Positions 1 through 7,852 of a stretch of 13,135 nucleotides of DNA are shown piece after piece (positions within the stretch are counted from its first letter, which is position 1; every line of letters begins with the position of its first letter). The DNA comes from Bifidobacterium breve (GTDB lineage: Bacteria; Actinomycetota; Acidimicrobiia; Acidimicrobiales; Ilumatobacteraceae). The position numbers and the translations under genes were made by a program. The stretch lies in the NCBI GenBank assembly GCA_945869715.1, contig CAMBPP010000031.1, positions 1 through 13,135 on the forward strand, read 5' to 3'. Under the pieces are notes generated by a model. It had not been told where the DNA came from and did not search any database. It was given only the letters and a program-made list of their open reading frames with translations.

Positions 1-33
1 CAAGGGTCATTAGGGAACTAGCCTGAAATAGGC

Positions 34-1017
34 ATGCATCAGTTCATTCACCGTCAACTATTGAGAAGCGTATTTTTGGTGATGTGTGTGTTTGGCATGC
101 TTGTGCAAGATGGGGCATTGGTTGGTGCCCAAGGCAATGCGGAACTGGATACAGCACTTTCTCTCACATCGGGACGGTCGGTCGTTGTGGAAATGAAAAA
201 TGGCAAAGTACAAAATGAGGTCGGGAGAAATGCCAATTCGTCAACGTATTTTTCGCTGGCATCGGTCAGCAAAACTCTTACAGCTGCTTTAGTTTTAAAA
301 CTCGCGGAACAAAAGAAGATTGATTTAGATATATCAATAAGAACATATCTCCCGGAGATATTCCCCCCATCAACCACTGATGCACTTGGAGCACAGCCGG
401 TATGGGCTTTTTTGAATCATGCAACGGGAATGGCCTCACACAATTTTAAAGCTGTTACATCGGGGAAGACCACATATCAGCAATATGCAGAACTCGTTGG
501 CACGTTGACGCCTACGGCGCAGGTAGGCAGGTATCTCTATTCCAATGACAACTATGTGCTGTTGACACTCCTCATTGAAAAAGTGACAAAGCTCAAATTT
601 GAGTCGGCTGCTTGGCGCATGGTGTGGCAACCACTTGGTGTTGCTGGTGGTTATTTGAATACAACAACACGTGCAATGCAAGTGCTCGGCGGGTCGGGTG
701 CGTGGATGTCATCAGCCCGCGATATTGCGGTTTTGTTTGATGCGTTGAACCCGCAAACAGCGGGCAAAAAAATTCTTACAACTCCTTGGCTTCAAAAAAT
801 GCATGAAGTGCGCTATTCAAGTGAGTATCGCAATGGCTTGCGCTACTTGAAAGGACGATGGGGCCACACTGGGTCGTTATCGAGGGCGCGAACTGCAGTG
901 GTGGTGGGCAATGGTGGAACTGTTTACGTCGTATTATCGGAGGGGGCAACTCCGCAGAGCTCCGACAAACTATTTAATAGTTTGGCTGCAATAGATTCTC
1001 GACGAAAAGAGAAGTGA
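34..1017 (+). CDS. Exported serine hydrolase, beta-lactamase / penicillin-binding fold
   Basis: The 327-residue protein has the three hallmarks of the serine beta-lactamase/PBP superfamily. These are an SxxK tetrad at S77-V-S-K80 (nucleophile and base), a YxN-type motif at Y169-S-N171, and an HTG triad at 278-280 in place of KTG. The block at 127-133 (LNHATGM) matches the usual LLtHtSG element of class C-like hydrolases. Residues 1-33 are a basic stretch followed by a hydrophobic core, so the protein is probably exported, perhaps cleaved near VGA-QG. An in-frame stop at 19-21 fixes the ORF limit, and ATG 34 is the only sensible start. No strong Shine-Dalgarno sequence is visible; a TANNNT hexamer at 19-24 could give a very short leader. 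The family covers D-Ala-D-Ala carboxypeptidases, esterases and beta-lactamases, and HTG is common in the esterase/peptidase branch, so a resistance role is not implied. It probably shares a transcript with the two following genes. Confidence 0.85.
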   Translation: MHQFIHRQLLRSVFLVMCVFGMLVQDGALVGAQGNAELDTALSLTSGRSVVVEMKNGKVQNEVGRNANSSTYFSLASVSKTLTAALVLKLAEQKKIDLDISIRTYLPEIFPPSTTDALGAQPVWAFLNHATGMASHNFKAVTSGKTTYQQYAELVGTLTPTAQVGRYLYSNDNYVLLTLLIEKVTKLKFESAAWRMVWQPLGVAGGYLNTTTRAMQVLGGSGAWMSSARDIAVLFDALNPQTAGKKILTTPWLQKMHEVRYSSEYRNGLRYLKGRWGHTGSLSRARTAVVVGNGGTVYVVLSEGATPQSSDKLFNSLAAIDSRRKEK

Positions 1018-1018
1018 T

Positions 1019-1699
1019 ATGGATCCACAGAATTTAGATACGCGTTTTATTGACGACTGCGTTGCGGGCTGTGCGGCTTCACATCAGGCATTGCTGGCGA
1101 TGCTCGGTTCCATTTCTCCTGACGACATCGACGTGTGGTGTGATCAGCCGTCACTTTTGCCTAAGTGGAGCAGAGGTTATGTATTGGCGCATTTGGCGCG
1201 CAACGCCGATAGTCATAGCCATCTCTTTGCAGAGGCCGCAATGGGTCGTGAAGGCGAACAATACGCCGGTGGGCTCAAAGGCCGCGCTGAGGGCATTGCA
1301 ACCGAGGCGACGCTCAGTGGAAAAGAGTTAGTACGTCGTACTCGCGAATCTATTTACCAACTTGAAGCCACTTGGGCTCGTTCGCCCGGTGAAGCATGGC
1401 TCGGAAACGGCAAAAATGCCGTCGGTGCTCTATTGGCAATTGCCGATTTACCATTATTGCGTTGGCGAGAAATGGAAGTGCATATGCACGACCTCGGAAT
1501 TGGTTTTACTTATGCTCAGTGGAATTCGCTCTACGTTCGACACGACCTTGCGCGAATGTCAATGAGATACACGAGCCGCTTACCAATGGGAATGACCGGC
1601 TTGCCGGCTATTGCGCTCGCGCTGTCGGAAAATGAACGACTGGCGTGGCTTTTTGGCCGTGTCGCTCCAGACGGTCTTGAGCAAGTGGACAACTTATAA
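1019..1699 (+). CDS. Mycothiol-dependent maleylpyruvate isomerase family protein (DinB-like fold)
   Basis: This 226-residue protein has the layout of the MDMPI N-terminal family. These are four-helix DinB-fold metalloproteins that in actinobacteria use mycothiol, for example in maleylpyruvate isomerisation. The diagnostic pieces are the LAHLARN segment at 57-63 with H58, and the block at 148-160 (RWREMEVHMHDLG). There E151 and H155 have the same E-x3-H spacing as the second and third metal ligands of characterised members; these ligand assignments are mine by pattern. A C-terminal tail after 160 follows the usual pattern of the family. The ATG lies one base after the stop of the serine hydrolase gene, with a purine-rich AAAAGAGAAG stretch (1005-1014) as a plausible ribosome site. 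The stop directly abuts the ATG of the copper gene. The substrate is unknown; no gentisate pathway gene is nearby, so a true maleylpyruvate isomerase is unlikely. Confidence 0.75.
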   Translation: MDPQNLDTRFIDDCVAGCAASHQALLAMLGSISPDDIDVWCDQPSLLPKWSRGYVLAHLARNADSHSHLFAEAAMGREGEQYAGGLKGRAEGIATEATLSGKELVRRTRESIYQLEATWARSPGEAWLGNGKNAVGALLAIADLPLLRWREMEVHMHDLGIGFTYAQWNSLYVRHDLARMSMRYTSRLPMGMTGLPAIALALSENERLAWLFGRVAPDGLEQVDNL

Positions 1700-3271
1700 A
1701 TGCTCCGCAACTTTCTGCGCACCGTATTTGTTGCTGTTGTATGTGTACTCTGCGCGCCTGCCGCCATGGCGTCTGCACATGCTGTTCTTGATAATTCTGT
1801 TCCCACCTCTGGGGCAACACTTGAAGACACTCCACTGCAAATTGTTTTAGATTTTGATGAATCAGTTGAATCTTCGCTCGGGTATATCAGACTCTTTTCG
1901 AGTAGTGGCAAGCGGGTTCAACTGCCTGCTGTAAAAGCAGACGCTTCAGATGCATCAATTATTCGTGTTGTTCCACCAACACTGGAGCAAGATTCTTATG
2001 TGGCTGTGTACCGCGTCATTTCTGCAGACGGGCACCCTGTAGAAGGAGCAATTACTTTTCGCGTAGGTGCTGGAGCAGTGTCAAACCTTGCATCGGTCAT
2101 TGAGACAGCATTGCAAGATAGTGAAACATCAAATGCAGTGAAGGTTGCTATGGCCTTGATGCGTTTGATTTCGTATATCGCTGTCTCGGTAGTGCTCGCT
2201 GGAATTTTTCTTCTGTTGGGTAGTGATGCGGCAAGAAAAGGCTTGAATAGGGCAGTGGTGTTGGCCGGCTCGGTCTTGGGCTTGTCTACCGCATTGCTCT
2301 ATTTATTGCATGGAATGAATACATCGGGTGGCAGTTGGGCTCAAATAGCGAACCTCAGCGTAGCGAAAGATGTATTTGCGACACAGGTGGGTGAATCGTT
2401 ATTTGTGCGCATCGTGGCGTCATTCCTGTTGGTGTGTATTGTCGCGCGATGGGGCAACTTTGTGGCAGTTTTCGCCTTTGTTATTCTGCCTTTCACCTAT
2501 GCATTTGCTGGGCACGCTGCAGTTGATTCTCCAGCTGCTCTTACCATTGCTCTACTGGCATTACACGTGGCAGCAGTTGGAGTGTGGTGCGGAGGGCTGA
2601 TTCTTTTGATATTCGTGAAAGATATTCGCACAACTTCAATTGTGGAATGGTTTTCTCAGAGAGCTGCAGCTCTTATCGCTTTGGTTGTGGCAACTGGAGT
2701 AGTGCAAGCCCTACTACTCATGAATGGAATCGGAAATCTCACGAAGACTTCATACGGCAAAGCTCTCATTGCCAAGGTGTGTGTTGTGGGGGTCATGCTT
2801 ATTTGTGCAGCAATTGTCCGTCGGCGGTTCTACGAAAGTGGCGTGAGTCGGCTACGGGCGGTTCTGTGTGCTGAAGTTGTAGTTGGTCTTGTTGTGTTGT
2901 CTATTACATCGGGAATGGTTGCCGCATCGCCACGCCCAACAGTGAGTAACGCGCCATTCTCAACAGCTTTGGTGCAAGGAAACGTTATTGCAAACATCAC
3001 CATTTCTCCGCCACGGGTAGGCGAATCAGAGATGCATGTCATTGTGTCGCCACCAAATGGTTCTTTAGATCCGGTATTGGCAATAAAGGCGCGGTTCTCT
3101 TTAGTAAGTAGCAGTGTTCCGCCTATTCAGGCTGAACTCAATGCTGTTGGTCCAAATCACTTTGTGGGAAAAATTCAATTTGTGTATCCCGGAGAGTGGA
3201 AAGTTGATGTCATCGTTTCACCCGATGCGAATAGCGAAGTTCTGTACTCCACTCAAGTGAAAATTAAATAG
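1700..3271 (+). CDS. copCD: CopC-CopD fusion, copper-binding/uptake membrane protein
   Basis: In this 523-residue protein a signal peptide (1-26, ending ASA) is followed by a mature N-terminus starting with H27. This is typical of CopC, where the free N-terminal His helps bind Cu(II). The CopC domain spans about 27-123: the HAVLDNSVPTSGATL opening matches the family, and the D110-G-H112 pair fits the D-x-H copper ligands. A CopD membrane domain follows (about 150-405, some eight hydrophobic segments) with the GHAA (271-274), HVAAVGVWCGG (289-299) and TSYGKALIAK (350-359) blocks. About 410-523 is an extracytoplasmic, beta-rich tail that may be a YtkA-like domain. CopC-CopD fusions such as Bacillus YcnJ are linked to copper import or trafficking. 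The gene starts on the base after the previous stop, so translation is probably coupled. It ends exactly at the stop of the opposing GNAT gene. Confidence 0.88.
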   Translation: MLRNFLRTVFVAVVCVLCAPAAMASAHAVLDNSVPTSGATLEDTPLQIVLDFDESVESSLGYIRLFSSSGKRVQLPAVKADASDASIIRVVPPTLEQDSYVAVYRVISADGHPVEGAITFRVGAGAVSNLASVIETALQDSETSNAVKVAMALMRLISYIAVSVVLAGIFLLLGSDAARKGLNRAVVLAGSVLGLSTALLYLLHGMNTSGGSWAQIANLSVAKDVFATQVGESLFVRIVASFLLVCIVARWGNFVAVFAFVILPFTYAFAGHAAVDSPAALTIALLALHVAAVGVWCGGLILLIFVKDIRTTSIVEWFSQRAAALIALVVATGVVQALLLMNGIGNLTKTSYGKALIAKVCVVGVMLICAAIVRRRFYESGVSRLRAVLCAEVVVGLVVLSITSGMVAASPRPTVSNAPFSTALVQGNVIANITISPPRVGESEMHVIVSPPNGSLDPVLAIKARFSLVSSSVPPIQAELNAVGPNHFVGKIQFVYPGEWKVDVIVSPDANSEVLYSTQVKIK

Positions 3272-3739
3272 TTACGAACACTGAAAGTAAACAAGATGGT
3301 GCGACATGCCTGTTGCTTCATCTAAAAATGCGTCGCCAACAGCGGTGAAGTCATTTTTTTCATAGAACTTCAACGCGCTATCGCGAGCTCGTGCCCACAC
3401 AATGCCTGCACCGTTGCGTTGAGCAAGTTGAATTCCGTAGAGCAGAAGCTCTGCCCCTAGGCCTGTGCTTTGGAGTGACTGATCTACTGCCATGCCTCGT
3501 AACTGAGTGTCGAAATTATTGCTCAGGACATGGGTGAGAGGAAATGTTTTGGTCAGCCAGCTAGAAGTTCCTACGATCTCGCCGTCTTTATACAGTGCAA
3601 GATGCGTGGTGATCTCCCAGTCATCTTCTGCGTATCTGGGGTCTTGCGAAGGAGTTCCCTCACGCAGCACTTTCATACGTATCGGCAAAATGTCTTGTGT
3701 AGAAGCAATTGCAATGCGGAATGGAGAGGGCAGAGTCAT
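3272..3739 (-). CDS. GNAT family N-acetyltransferase, last gene of the thiamine operon
   Basis: This is a 155-residue single-domain GNAT. The acetyl-CoA binding motif A is clear: an LRGMAV beta strand at 80-85, then the Q90-S-T-G93-L-G95 pyrophosphate loop (Q/RxxGxG/A) leading into a helix. The N-terminal half (VLREGTP at 24-30; GTSSWL at 57-62) and the C-terminal FYEKNDF (125-131) match common small actinobacterial GNATs. The substrate cannot be read from sequence. Its ATG overlaps the thiQ stop by 4 nt and there is no Shine-Dalgarno sequence, so translation probably depends on re-initiation after thiQ. That places it under the upstream TPP riboswitch transcript. Its stop codon abuts the stop of the convergent copper gene with no spacer. 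Confidence 0.83.
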   Translation of the reverse strand: MTLPSPFRIAIASTQDILPIRMKVLREGTPSQDPRYAEDDWEITTHLALYKDGEIVGTSSWLTKTFPLTHVLSNNFDTQLRGMAVDQSLQSTGLGAELLLYGIQLAQRNGAGIVWARARDSALKFYEKNDFTAVGDAFLDEATGMSHHLVYFQCS

Positions 3740-4392
3740 GAAGATGAAATGAGGTCAGAGAACTGCACTACGCGGTCGGCGATGGTTGCTGCTTCGTTGC
3801 GATCGTGCGTTACCAGTATTGCAGTGATGCCCGAGGCCGTGAGCGCAGTACGAAGATCTTTGGCAAGATCGATACGTAAGTGTTCATCGAGTCCGGTGAG
3901 TGGCTCATCGAGAAGTAGCAACGAAGGGGCAGGGGCGAGTGCACGTGCAATGGCTACTCGTGTGGCTTCGCCACCCGAAAGATGTTCAACATCACGCTGA
4001 GCGAAATTGGTTAAATGAATGAGGTTGAGCATTTCGTTTACTCGTAGCTCTTGAGACGCTTTGCTGTCTTTGCGCATTTTGAGACCATAAGCGATGTTTT
4101 CACTCACTGTGAGGTGCGGGAACAGGAATGTTCCTTGAAACACCATTCCAATGTTGCGCCGATGTGGTGCGGTATTGGTGACGTCTTCGCCCTGGAGTTG
4201 AACGGTTCCCGAACTTGGGGGAGTGAGCCCGCAAATGATGCGCAGCAGTGAGGATTTCCCAGAACCACTTGGTCCGAGAATTGCCACAATTTCGCCTTCG
4301 CTGATTTCGAGCGACAGGTGACTGAAGATAGCAGTGCTCTCACCTGGTACGTGAAATGACAACTGGGAAATGTTGAGGAATGGAGATATCAA
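3736..4392 (-). CDS. thiQ: Thiamine ABC transporter ATP-binding protein
   Basis: This 218-residue ABC ATPase has all its motifs intact: Walker A G40-P-S-G-S-G-K46-S, Q-loop Q86, signature LSGGE at 138-142, Walker B LLLLDE at 158-163, and H-loop H196. It lacks a C-terminal TOBE regulatory domain, which fits ThiQ (about 230 residues) rather than the longer spermidine or iron ATPases. The start is a TTG (4392-4390) overlapping the thiP TGA by 4 nt. No ATG lies near the conserved N-terminus, so TTG is the best choice and translation is probably coupled. It should energise ThiP for import of thiamine or thiamine phosphates. The thiamine assignment rests on the riboswitch and kinase in the same operon as well as on the sequence. 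Confidence 0.88.
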   Translation of the reverse strand: MISPFLNISQLSFHVPGESTAIFSHLSLEISEGEIVAILGPSGSGKSSLLRIICGLTPPSSGTVQLQGEDVTNTAPHRRNIGMVFQGTFLFPHLTVSENIAYGLKMRKDSKASQELRVNEMLNLIHLTNFAQRDVEHLSGGEATRVAIARALAPAPSLLLLDEPLTGLDEHLRIDLAKDLRTALTASGITAILVTHDRNEAATIADRVVQFSDLISSS

Positions 4393-5960
4393 TGAGTTCT
4401 CTTCTTTCTATTGAATTGAACTGCGTACTCAACAATAAGCGCAATAGCGATGCAGGAAAAAGCGAGCAGGCAGGCTGAAGCGATTGCCTGTTTTTGCAAC
4501 AGTTCGCCAGGCCGCGAGAGTAATTGGCCAATGCGCATCGCCAGAGTCTCATGACCATGTCTCGTAAGAAGGCTGGATGCCCCAAACTCACCGAGCGAAA
4601 TAGTAAAGGCAAATGATGCTGCAATAGCTAGAGGGCGAAGAAGGAAACGGAGGTCAATGCTCTTCCATGCTTCCCATGGAGATGCGCCGAGCAATAGGGC
4701 GTTCTCTCGTAACTCAGGTTGAATTTCGCGGGCTGCAGGCGTAATGATGCGTACAACAAATGGCAATGCGACAGCACAATGCGCCGCGGCGATGAGCCAC
4801 AGAGACCCACGCCAATTCAATGGGCCAGATCGAAAGGCGAGCAGGTAGCCAAGGCCAAGCGCAACTGCTGAAATCACAATGGGTAACGAGGTGAGTGCTT
4901 GAACAAACACATGAAACCGTGTGCGCGTGGAGTACGCAATTGCAAGTGCTGAGCCAGTGCCGAAAAATAGCGCCATCACGGCGGCGAAGAGGGCGATCCC
5001 AAGAGAGGTGAGAAACGATGTCCACATGTCGCTCGTTGCCCAATGTGAAAATGTAAAGCCCTGAGAAGACTGCAAAGAATCTGTGAAAAGTATGGCGATA
5101 GGCAACAGAGTTCCGACTGCAATAAGTGCTGCTACGCCTGAAAAAAAAATGCGCTTAAGTTTTCGCTCGGAAGAAAGTGGCATGAGGTTTCGTTGAGCAA
5201 GAGAAATATTCTTCTGACGATAGGTGAGTGCGAGAACCAACATGATGACGCCTAGTTGCCAAACAACGAGGGCGCTTGCTTGGGGCATATTGCCGAGGAA
5301 AAAGGCGTACCGATAGATCTCAGTTTCGATAGTGGGGAAGTGTGGACCCGCTAGTACGCGCGCCGCGCCATACGTACTGAAACAAAAGATAAAGACGATG
5401 CTTCCTGCGCCAATAATGCTGTTGCGCAAAAGCGGGAAAGTAATTGTTCGGAAATTGGTAAATGGGGTTGCTCCAAGCAAAGCAGCGTTGTCGTTAAACG
5501 CAGTGGGAAGTTTTTCCCATCGACTTCCCACCACTCGTACAACAACAGCAGTATTGAGATAGATATGAGCCAAGATGAGGGGCACGGGTCCCGATTGGTA
5601 TGACGCCGGTGACAGCGAAGAAAAAGCTATGCCCACAACAACGGTGGGGAGAACAAACGGTACAAAGGTGAGTGCACGTATGATTTGCCGCGACCTAAAT
5701 GAGTAACGACTCAACACCAAAGCTGCAGGTATACCAATAGCAAGAGTGCCGACAGTGCTGAGAAATGCTTGCCAAGTGGTAAACCACAGCATCTGACGAA
5801 GTTGAGAGTCGCTGATCACGCGCAACAGAGATGATTGATCGATACTTTCTGAAAGCACTACAAGCGTTGGCCACATCACAAACACACTCAAAAAGATGAA
5901 ACCTGGCACAAAAAGCCAAGGAGCATTTTTGAAAACGTGTACGCGAGGAGGGGTAGTCAT
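4389..5960 (-). CDS. thiP: Thiamine ABC transporter permease, duplicated two-domain type
   Basis: The 523-residue integral membrane protein has about 12 hydrophobic segments arranged as two tandem BPD transporter domains. Each half carries an EAA-type loop that docks the ATPase: N158-A-A-L-L-G163 in the first half and E419-N-A-L-L-L-G425 in the second. Both are followed by the usual hydrophobic segment with prolines (FPLL, FLLRP). A fused double permease is the standard ThiP/FbpB architecture, and the thiamine reading comes from the operon. The ATG lies 4 nt after the thiB stop with no convincing Shine-Dalgarno sequence, which suggests coupled translation. Its end overlaps thiQ by 4 nt. Confidence 0.87.
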   Translation of the reverse strand: MTTPPRVHVFKNAPWLFVPGFIFLSVFVMWPTLVVLSESIDQSSLLRVISDSQLRQMLWFTTWQAFLSTVGTLAIGIPAALVLSRYSFRSRQIIRALTFVPFVLPTVVVGIAFSSLSPASYQSGPVPLILAHIYLNTAVVVRVVGSRWEKLPTAFNDNAALLGATPFTNFRTITFPLLRNSIIGAGSIVFIFCFSTYGAARVLAGPHFPTIETEIYRYAFFLGNMPQASALVVWQLGVIMLVLALTYRQKNISLAQRNLMPLSSERKLKRIFFSGVAALIAVGTLLPIAILFTDSLQSSQGFTFSHWATSDMWTSFLTSLGIALFAAVMALFFGTGSALAIAYSTRTRFHVFVQALTSLPIVISAVALGLGYLLAFRSGPLNWRGSLWLIAAAHCAVALPFVVRIITPAAREIQPELRENALLLGASPWEAWKSIDLRFLLRPLAIAASFAFTISLGEFGASSLLTRHGHETLAMRIGQLLSRPGELLQKQAIASACLLAFSCIAIALIVEYAVQFNRKKRTH

Positions 5961-5964
5961 AGTG

Positions 5965-7011
5965 CTATCGCAAGGCGATTGAGCTCCAAGTGTCTACCCA
6001 TGCTGCACGATTCTTTTCAATGGCGGCTGGGTCCATTGTGTATGGCTTCTCTGGTTGTGCGGCGAAGGAAGTAAACACTTCGGGGAGGACAACATTTTTA
6101 TTGACAGGGTTCACAAACAGTGTCAGCGGTAGGTCACTTTGAAATGTTGTGCCTGCAAGGTAATCAATGAGAAGTTGTGCCGCCTTCTCATTTTTGGAAC
6201 CTCGCAGAATTCCAGCAAACTCCACCTGATGAAAGCACGTTGTGACGATGACGGCTGTTGGTGGCTCGCTCACCGGCGGGTCGGAATACACCACCTCTGC
6301 TGGTGGGCTAGAGGCGTAACTCACAACAAGTGGGCGGGTGCCTTTTCCGGATGAGCCCGAAAATTCAATGGTGTATGCCTCGGTCCATCCGTCGACAACT
6401 TTGACACCATTCGTGCGTAATTTCTTCCAATAGCTTTGCCAACCGTCTTCCCCGAATGCCGCAATTGTAGAGAGGAGAAAAGCGAGTCCTGGAGAAGAAG
6501 ATGCTGGGTTCTGAACCACAAGGAGGTCTTTGTATGCAGGTAGTGCTAAATCTTCAAGAGATTGTGGAGGAACTATGCTGCGCTGAGAGAACCATTTTTT
6601 GTCGTAGTTAATGCACACGTCACCTGTGTCAACCGGGGTAACTACACCTTCGGGTTGAGTGAGTTCTACAACGTCGGCTGCCATGTTCTTGGTGAGCGGG
6701 GAAGTATATGGAGCAAAAATTTCTCCTTTAATAGCTCTCGTGAGAAATGTATTGTCAACGCCCCAGAGGACATCACCTTCCGGATTTCCTGACGTGAGAA
6801 TTGCTTTCGAAATGAGTTGGCCAGTGTCACCCCCAAGAATGACTTCAACGCCGATACCTGTTTCCTTGGTGAACTCATCAAAGATTCCCTCGGTTGGTAA
6901 GAAAGAGTCGTAAGCCAGAAGCGTCAGTTTTTTAGTTGCCTGCTCTTTGCTCCCTGCGCATCCGCTGAACACTGCTGCTACGCAAAAAAGTGTGACTATA
7001 TATTTTTTCAT
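5965..7011 (-). CDS. thiB: Thiamine-binding lipoprotein of the ABC transporter
   Basis: This 348-residue extracytoplasmic binding protein begins with a lipoprotein signal: a KK n-region, a hydrophobic core and a lipobox F-S-G-C18. It should therefore be anchored by a lipidated C18. The mature part matches ThiB/TbpA-type iron-family binding proteins: the LLAYDSF strand (31-37), GGDTGQLISKA (60-70), DVLWGVDNTF (80-89), NPASSSPGLAFL (168-179) and the DGWTEAY segment (207-213). TbpA uses aromatic residues in such regions to stack on thiamine. The gene starts 3 nt after the kinase stop. A good AAAGGAAAG ribosome site lies inside the kinase 3' end (about 7018-7028), so unlike thiP and thiQ it has its own initiation signal. 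This fits the need for excess binding protein. Confidence 0.87.
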   Translation of the reverse strand: MKKYIVTLFCVAAVFSGCAGSKEQATKKLTLLAYDSFLPTEGIFDEFTKETGIGVEVILGGDTGQLISKAILTSGNPEGDVLWGVDNTFLTRAIKGEIFAPYTSPLTKNMAADVVELTQPEGVVTPVDTGDVCINYDKKWFSQRSIVPPQSLEDLALPAYKDLLVVQNPASSSPGLAFLLSTIAAFGEDGWQSYWKKLRTNGVKVVDGWTEAYTIEFSGSSGKGTRPLVVSYASSPPAEVVYSDPPVSEPPTAVIVTTCFHQVEFAGILRGSKNEKAAQLLIDYLAGTTFQSDLPLTLFVNPVNKNVVLPEVFTSFAAQPEKPYTMDPAAIEKNRAAWVDTWSSIALR

Positions 7012-7014
7012 TTC

Positions 7015-7704
7015 TTAACTTTCCTTTGGGGTCTGTATGAATGCTTCTGGTTGTACAACGAGTAGGGCGCCAGATTGCAGGGAGATTTCACCAAATATGC
7101 CGGTGAGTTCGTTGCTGACGCCACGGCTCACCCAAGGGGCAAGACTCTCGTTGTGAAGTTGCCATCGGAGCCCCTCTGTGTTGACGCCATGGGCCATGCC
7201 GTTCATTGCATGAAGAGCAACAAGCGAATTCTGTTTTCCCGATATCTGAAGTGAACTTGGTCCATGAAGAACAAAAATATGAGCGGTATCGATGAACGCT
7301 TCAATCTTTATATGCGCCCACTCAGGGTGAAACAGCGAAGCAAGAAGCCCATGTGCATGGTCGAAACGACCTCCCCCTGCGCTGACAACGACAATTTTTT
7401 GAGCCCCTAAATGCACTGCGTGCGAAAGTGCAAGTTCGGTATCGGTGAAATCTTTATCGGTAGGTGCAGAGATGAAATCAATTTCTAGTGAATGGGCGAA
7501 TGCGAGCGCTTCCTCGCTTACTGAATCGGAATCACCAACCACAACATCGGGGGTGACGCCGAGGGCAAGTGCATGGTCGAGTCCGGAGTCGGCTGCAATA
7601 TTCCACTGTGCCTGCGGTAGAAACTGTGACAGATAGGGAAGTGGCGCATTGCCACCGGCAAAGATGAGAGCCGTGTTGTTCTGTATATGCGATTCGTTAT
7701 TCAC
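7015..7704 (-). CDS. thiN: Thiamine pyrophosphokinase
   Basis: The 229-residue protein transfers pyrophosphate from ATP to thiamine to give TPP. Family motifs are in order: AADSGLDHAL (37-46), the acidic GDSDS at 57-61 (usually GDfDS), DKDFTDTELAL (83-93), GGGRFDH (110-116) and the C-terminal substrate loop GVSNE (195-199). Length and order match bacterial TPK. The start is GTG (7704-7702); no ATG fits, and GGAGGG of the riboswitch 3' end lies about 8 nt upstream, which decides the start. It is the first gene of the riboswitch-controlled operon. Coupling the kinase to ThiBPQ lets imported thiamine be activated directly. No thiamine biosynthesis gene is in the window, so salvage rather than synthesis is indicated here. 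Confidence 0.92.
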   Translation of the reverse strand: MNNESHIQNNTALIFAGGNAPLPYLSQFLPQAQWNIAADSGLDHALALGVTPDVVVGDSDSVSEEALAFAHSLEIDFISAPTDKDFTDTELALSHAVHLGAQKIVVVSAGGGRFDHAHGLLASLFHPEWAHIKIEAFIDTAHIFVLHGPSSLQISGKQNSLVALHAMNGMAHGVNTEGLRWQLHNESLAPWVSRGVSNELTGIFGEISLQSGALLVVQPEAFIQTPKES

Positions 7705-7708
7705 CCGT

Positions 7709-7796
7709 ATTCCCTCCGCTGGAATTACCCAGATCAGGTTCTTGGGTCGGTAGCGGCGGCTACCCTCTCAGCCTGCCGAACCAGCAAGCTCCCCTT
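7709..7796 (-). promoter_or_regulatory. TPP riboswitch (THI element)
   Basis: Read on the minus strand, the conserved THI-box blocks appear in order. GGGGAGC (7794-7788) is followed by a stem closed over a GUUC-containing loop, then CUGAGAGGG. Next is an optional perfect hairpin GGUAGC-CGCC-GCUACC, then ACCC, the GAACCUGAUCUGG pyrophosphate-sensor block, UAAUUCCAGCGG and the terminal AGGGA (to about 7711). The outermost P1 helix is not obvious to me, so the ends are approximate. The terminal GGAGGG doubles as the Shine-Dalgarno sequence of the kinase GTG start, which argues for translational sequestration. I see no terminator hairpin with a T-tract between aptamer and gene. Confidence 0.95.
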
Positions 7797-7807
7797 CAGT
7801 TGTTTGC

Positions 7808-7836
7808 AGGTTACAGCTCTGCGGTTGGCCGTGCGA
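7808..7836 (-). promoter_or_regulatory. Possible promoter of the thiamine operon
   Basis: On the minus strand a TAACCT hexamer (7813-7808) fits the actinobacterial TANNNT -10 pattern. It would place the transcription start near 7801, just 5' of the riboswitch aptamer, which is where it should be. The -35 position (about 7836-7831, TCGCAC) matches consensus poorly. The call rests mainly on geometry. Confidence 0.25.
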
Positions 7837-7852
7837 TGTCGGGCTCAATAAA

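Noticed and set aside
34..1017. Antibiotic-resistance beta-lactamase
   Set aside because: HTG in place of KTG and the overall motifs fit the broad class C-like esterase/peptidase branch; nothing specific to resistance is visible.
1531..1911. 126-codon minus-strand frame across the isomerase-like/copper gene junction
   Set aside because: It lies entirely opposite two well-supported genes and has low-complexity Ser/Thr/Arg content.
3253..3284. Terminator hairpin between the copper and GNAT genes
   Set aside because: It is only a 6-bp stem with a bulge and a 19-nt loop, without a T-tract.
3530..4000. 156-codon open frame on the plus strand opposite the ThiQ and GNAT genes
   Set aside because: It is antisense to intact ABC ATPase motifs, is Ser/Arg-rich and has no family features.
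7745..7770. Independent terminator from the GGTAGC/GCTACC inverted repeat
   Set aside because: It lies within the TPP aptamer as its optional variable stem and has no T-tract.
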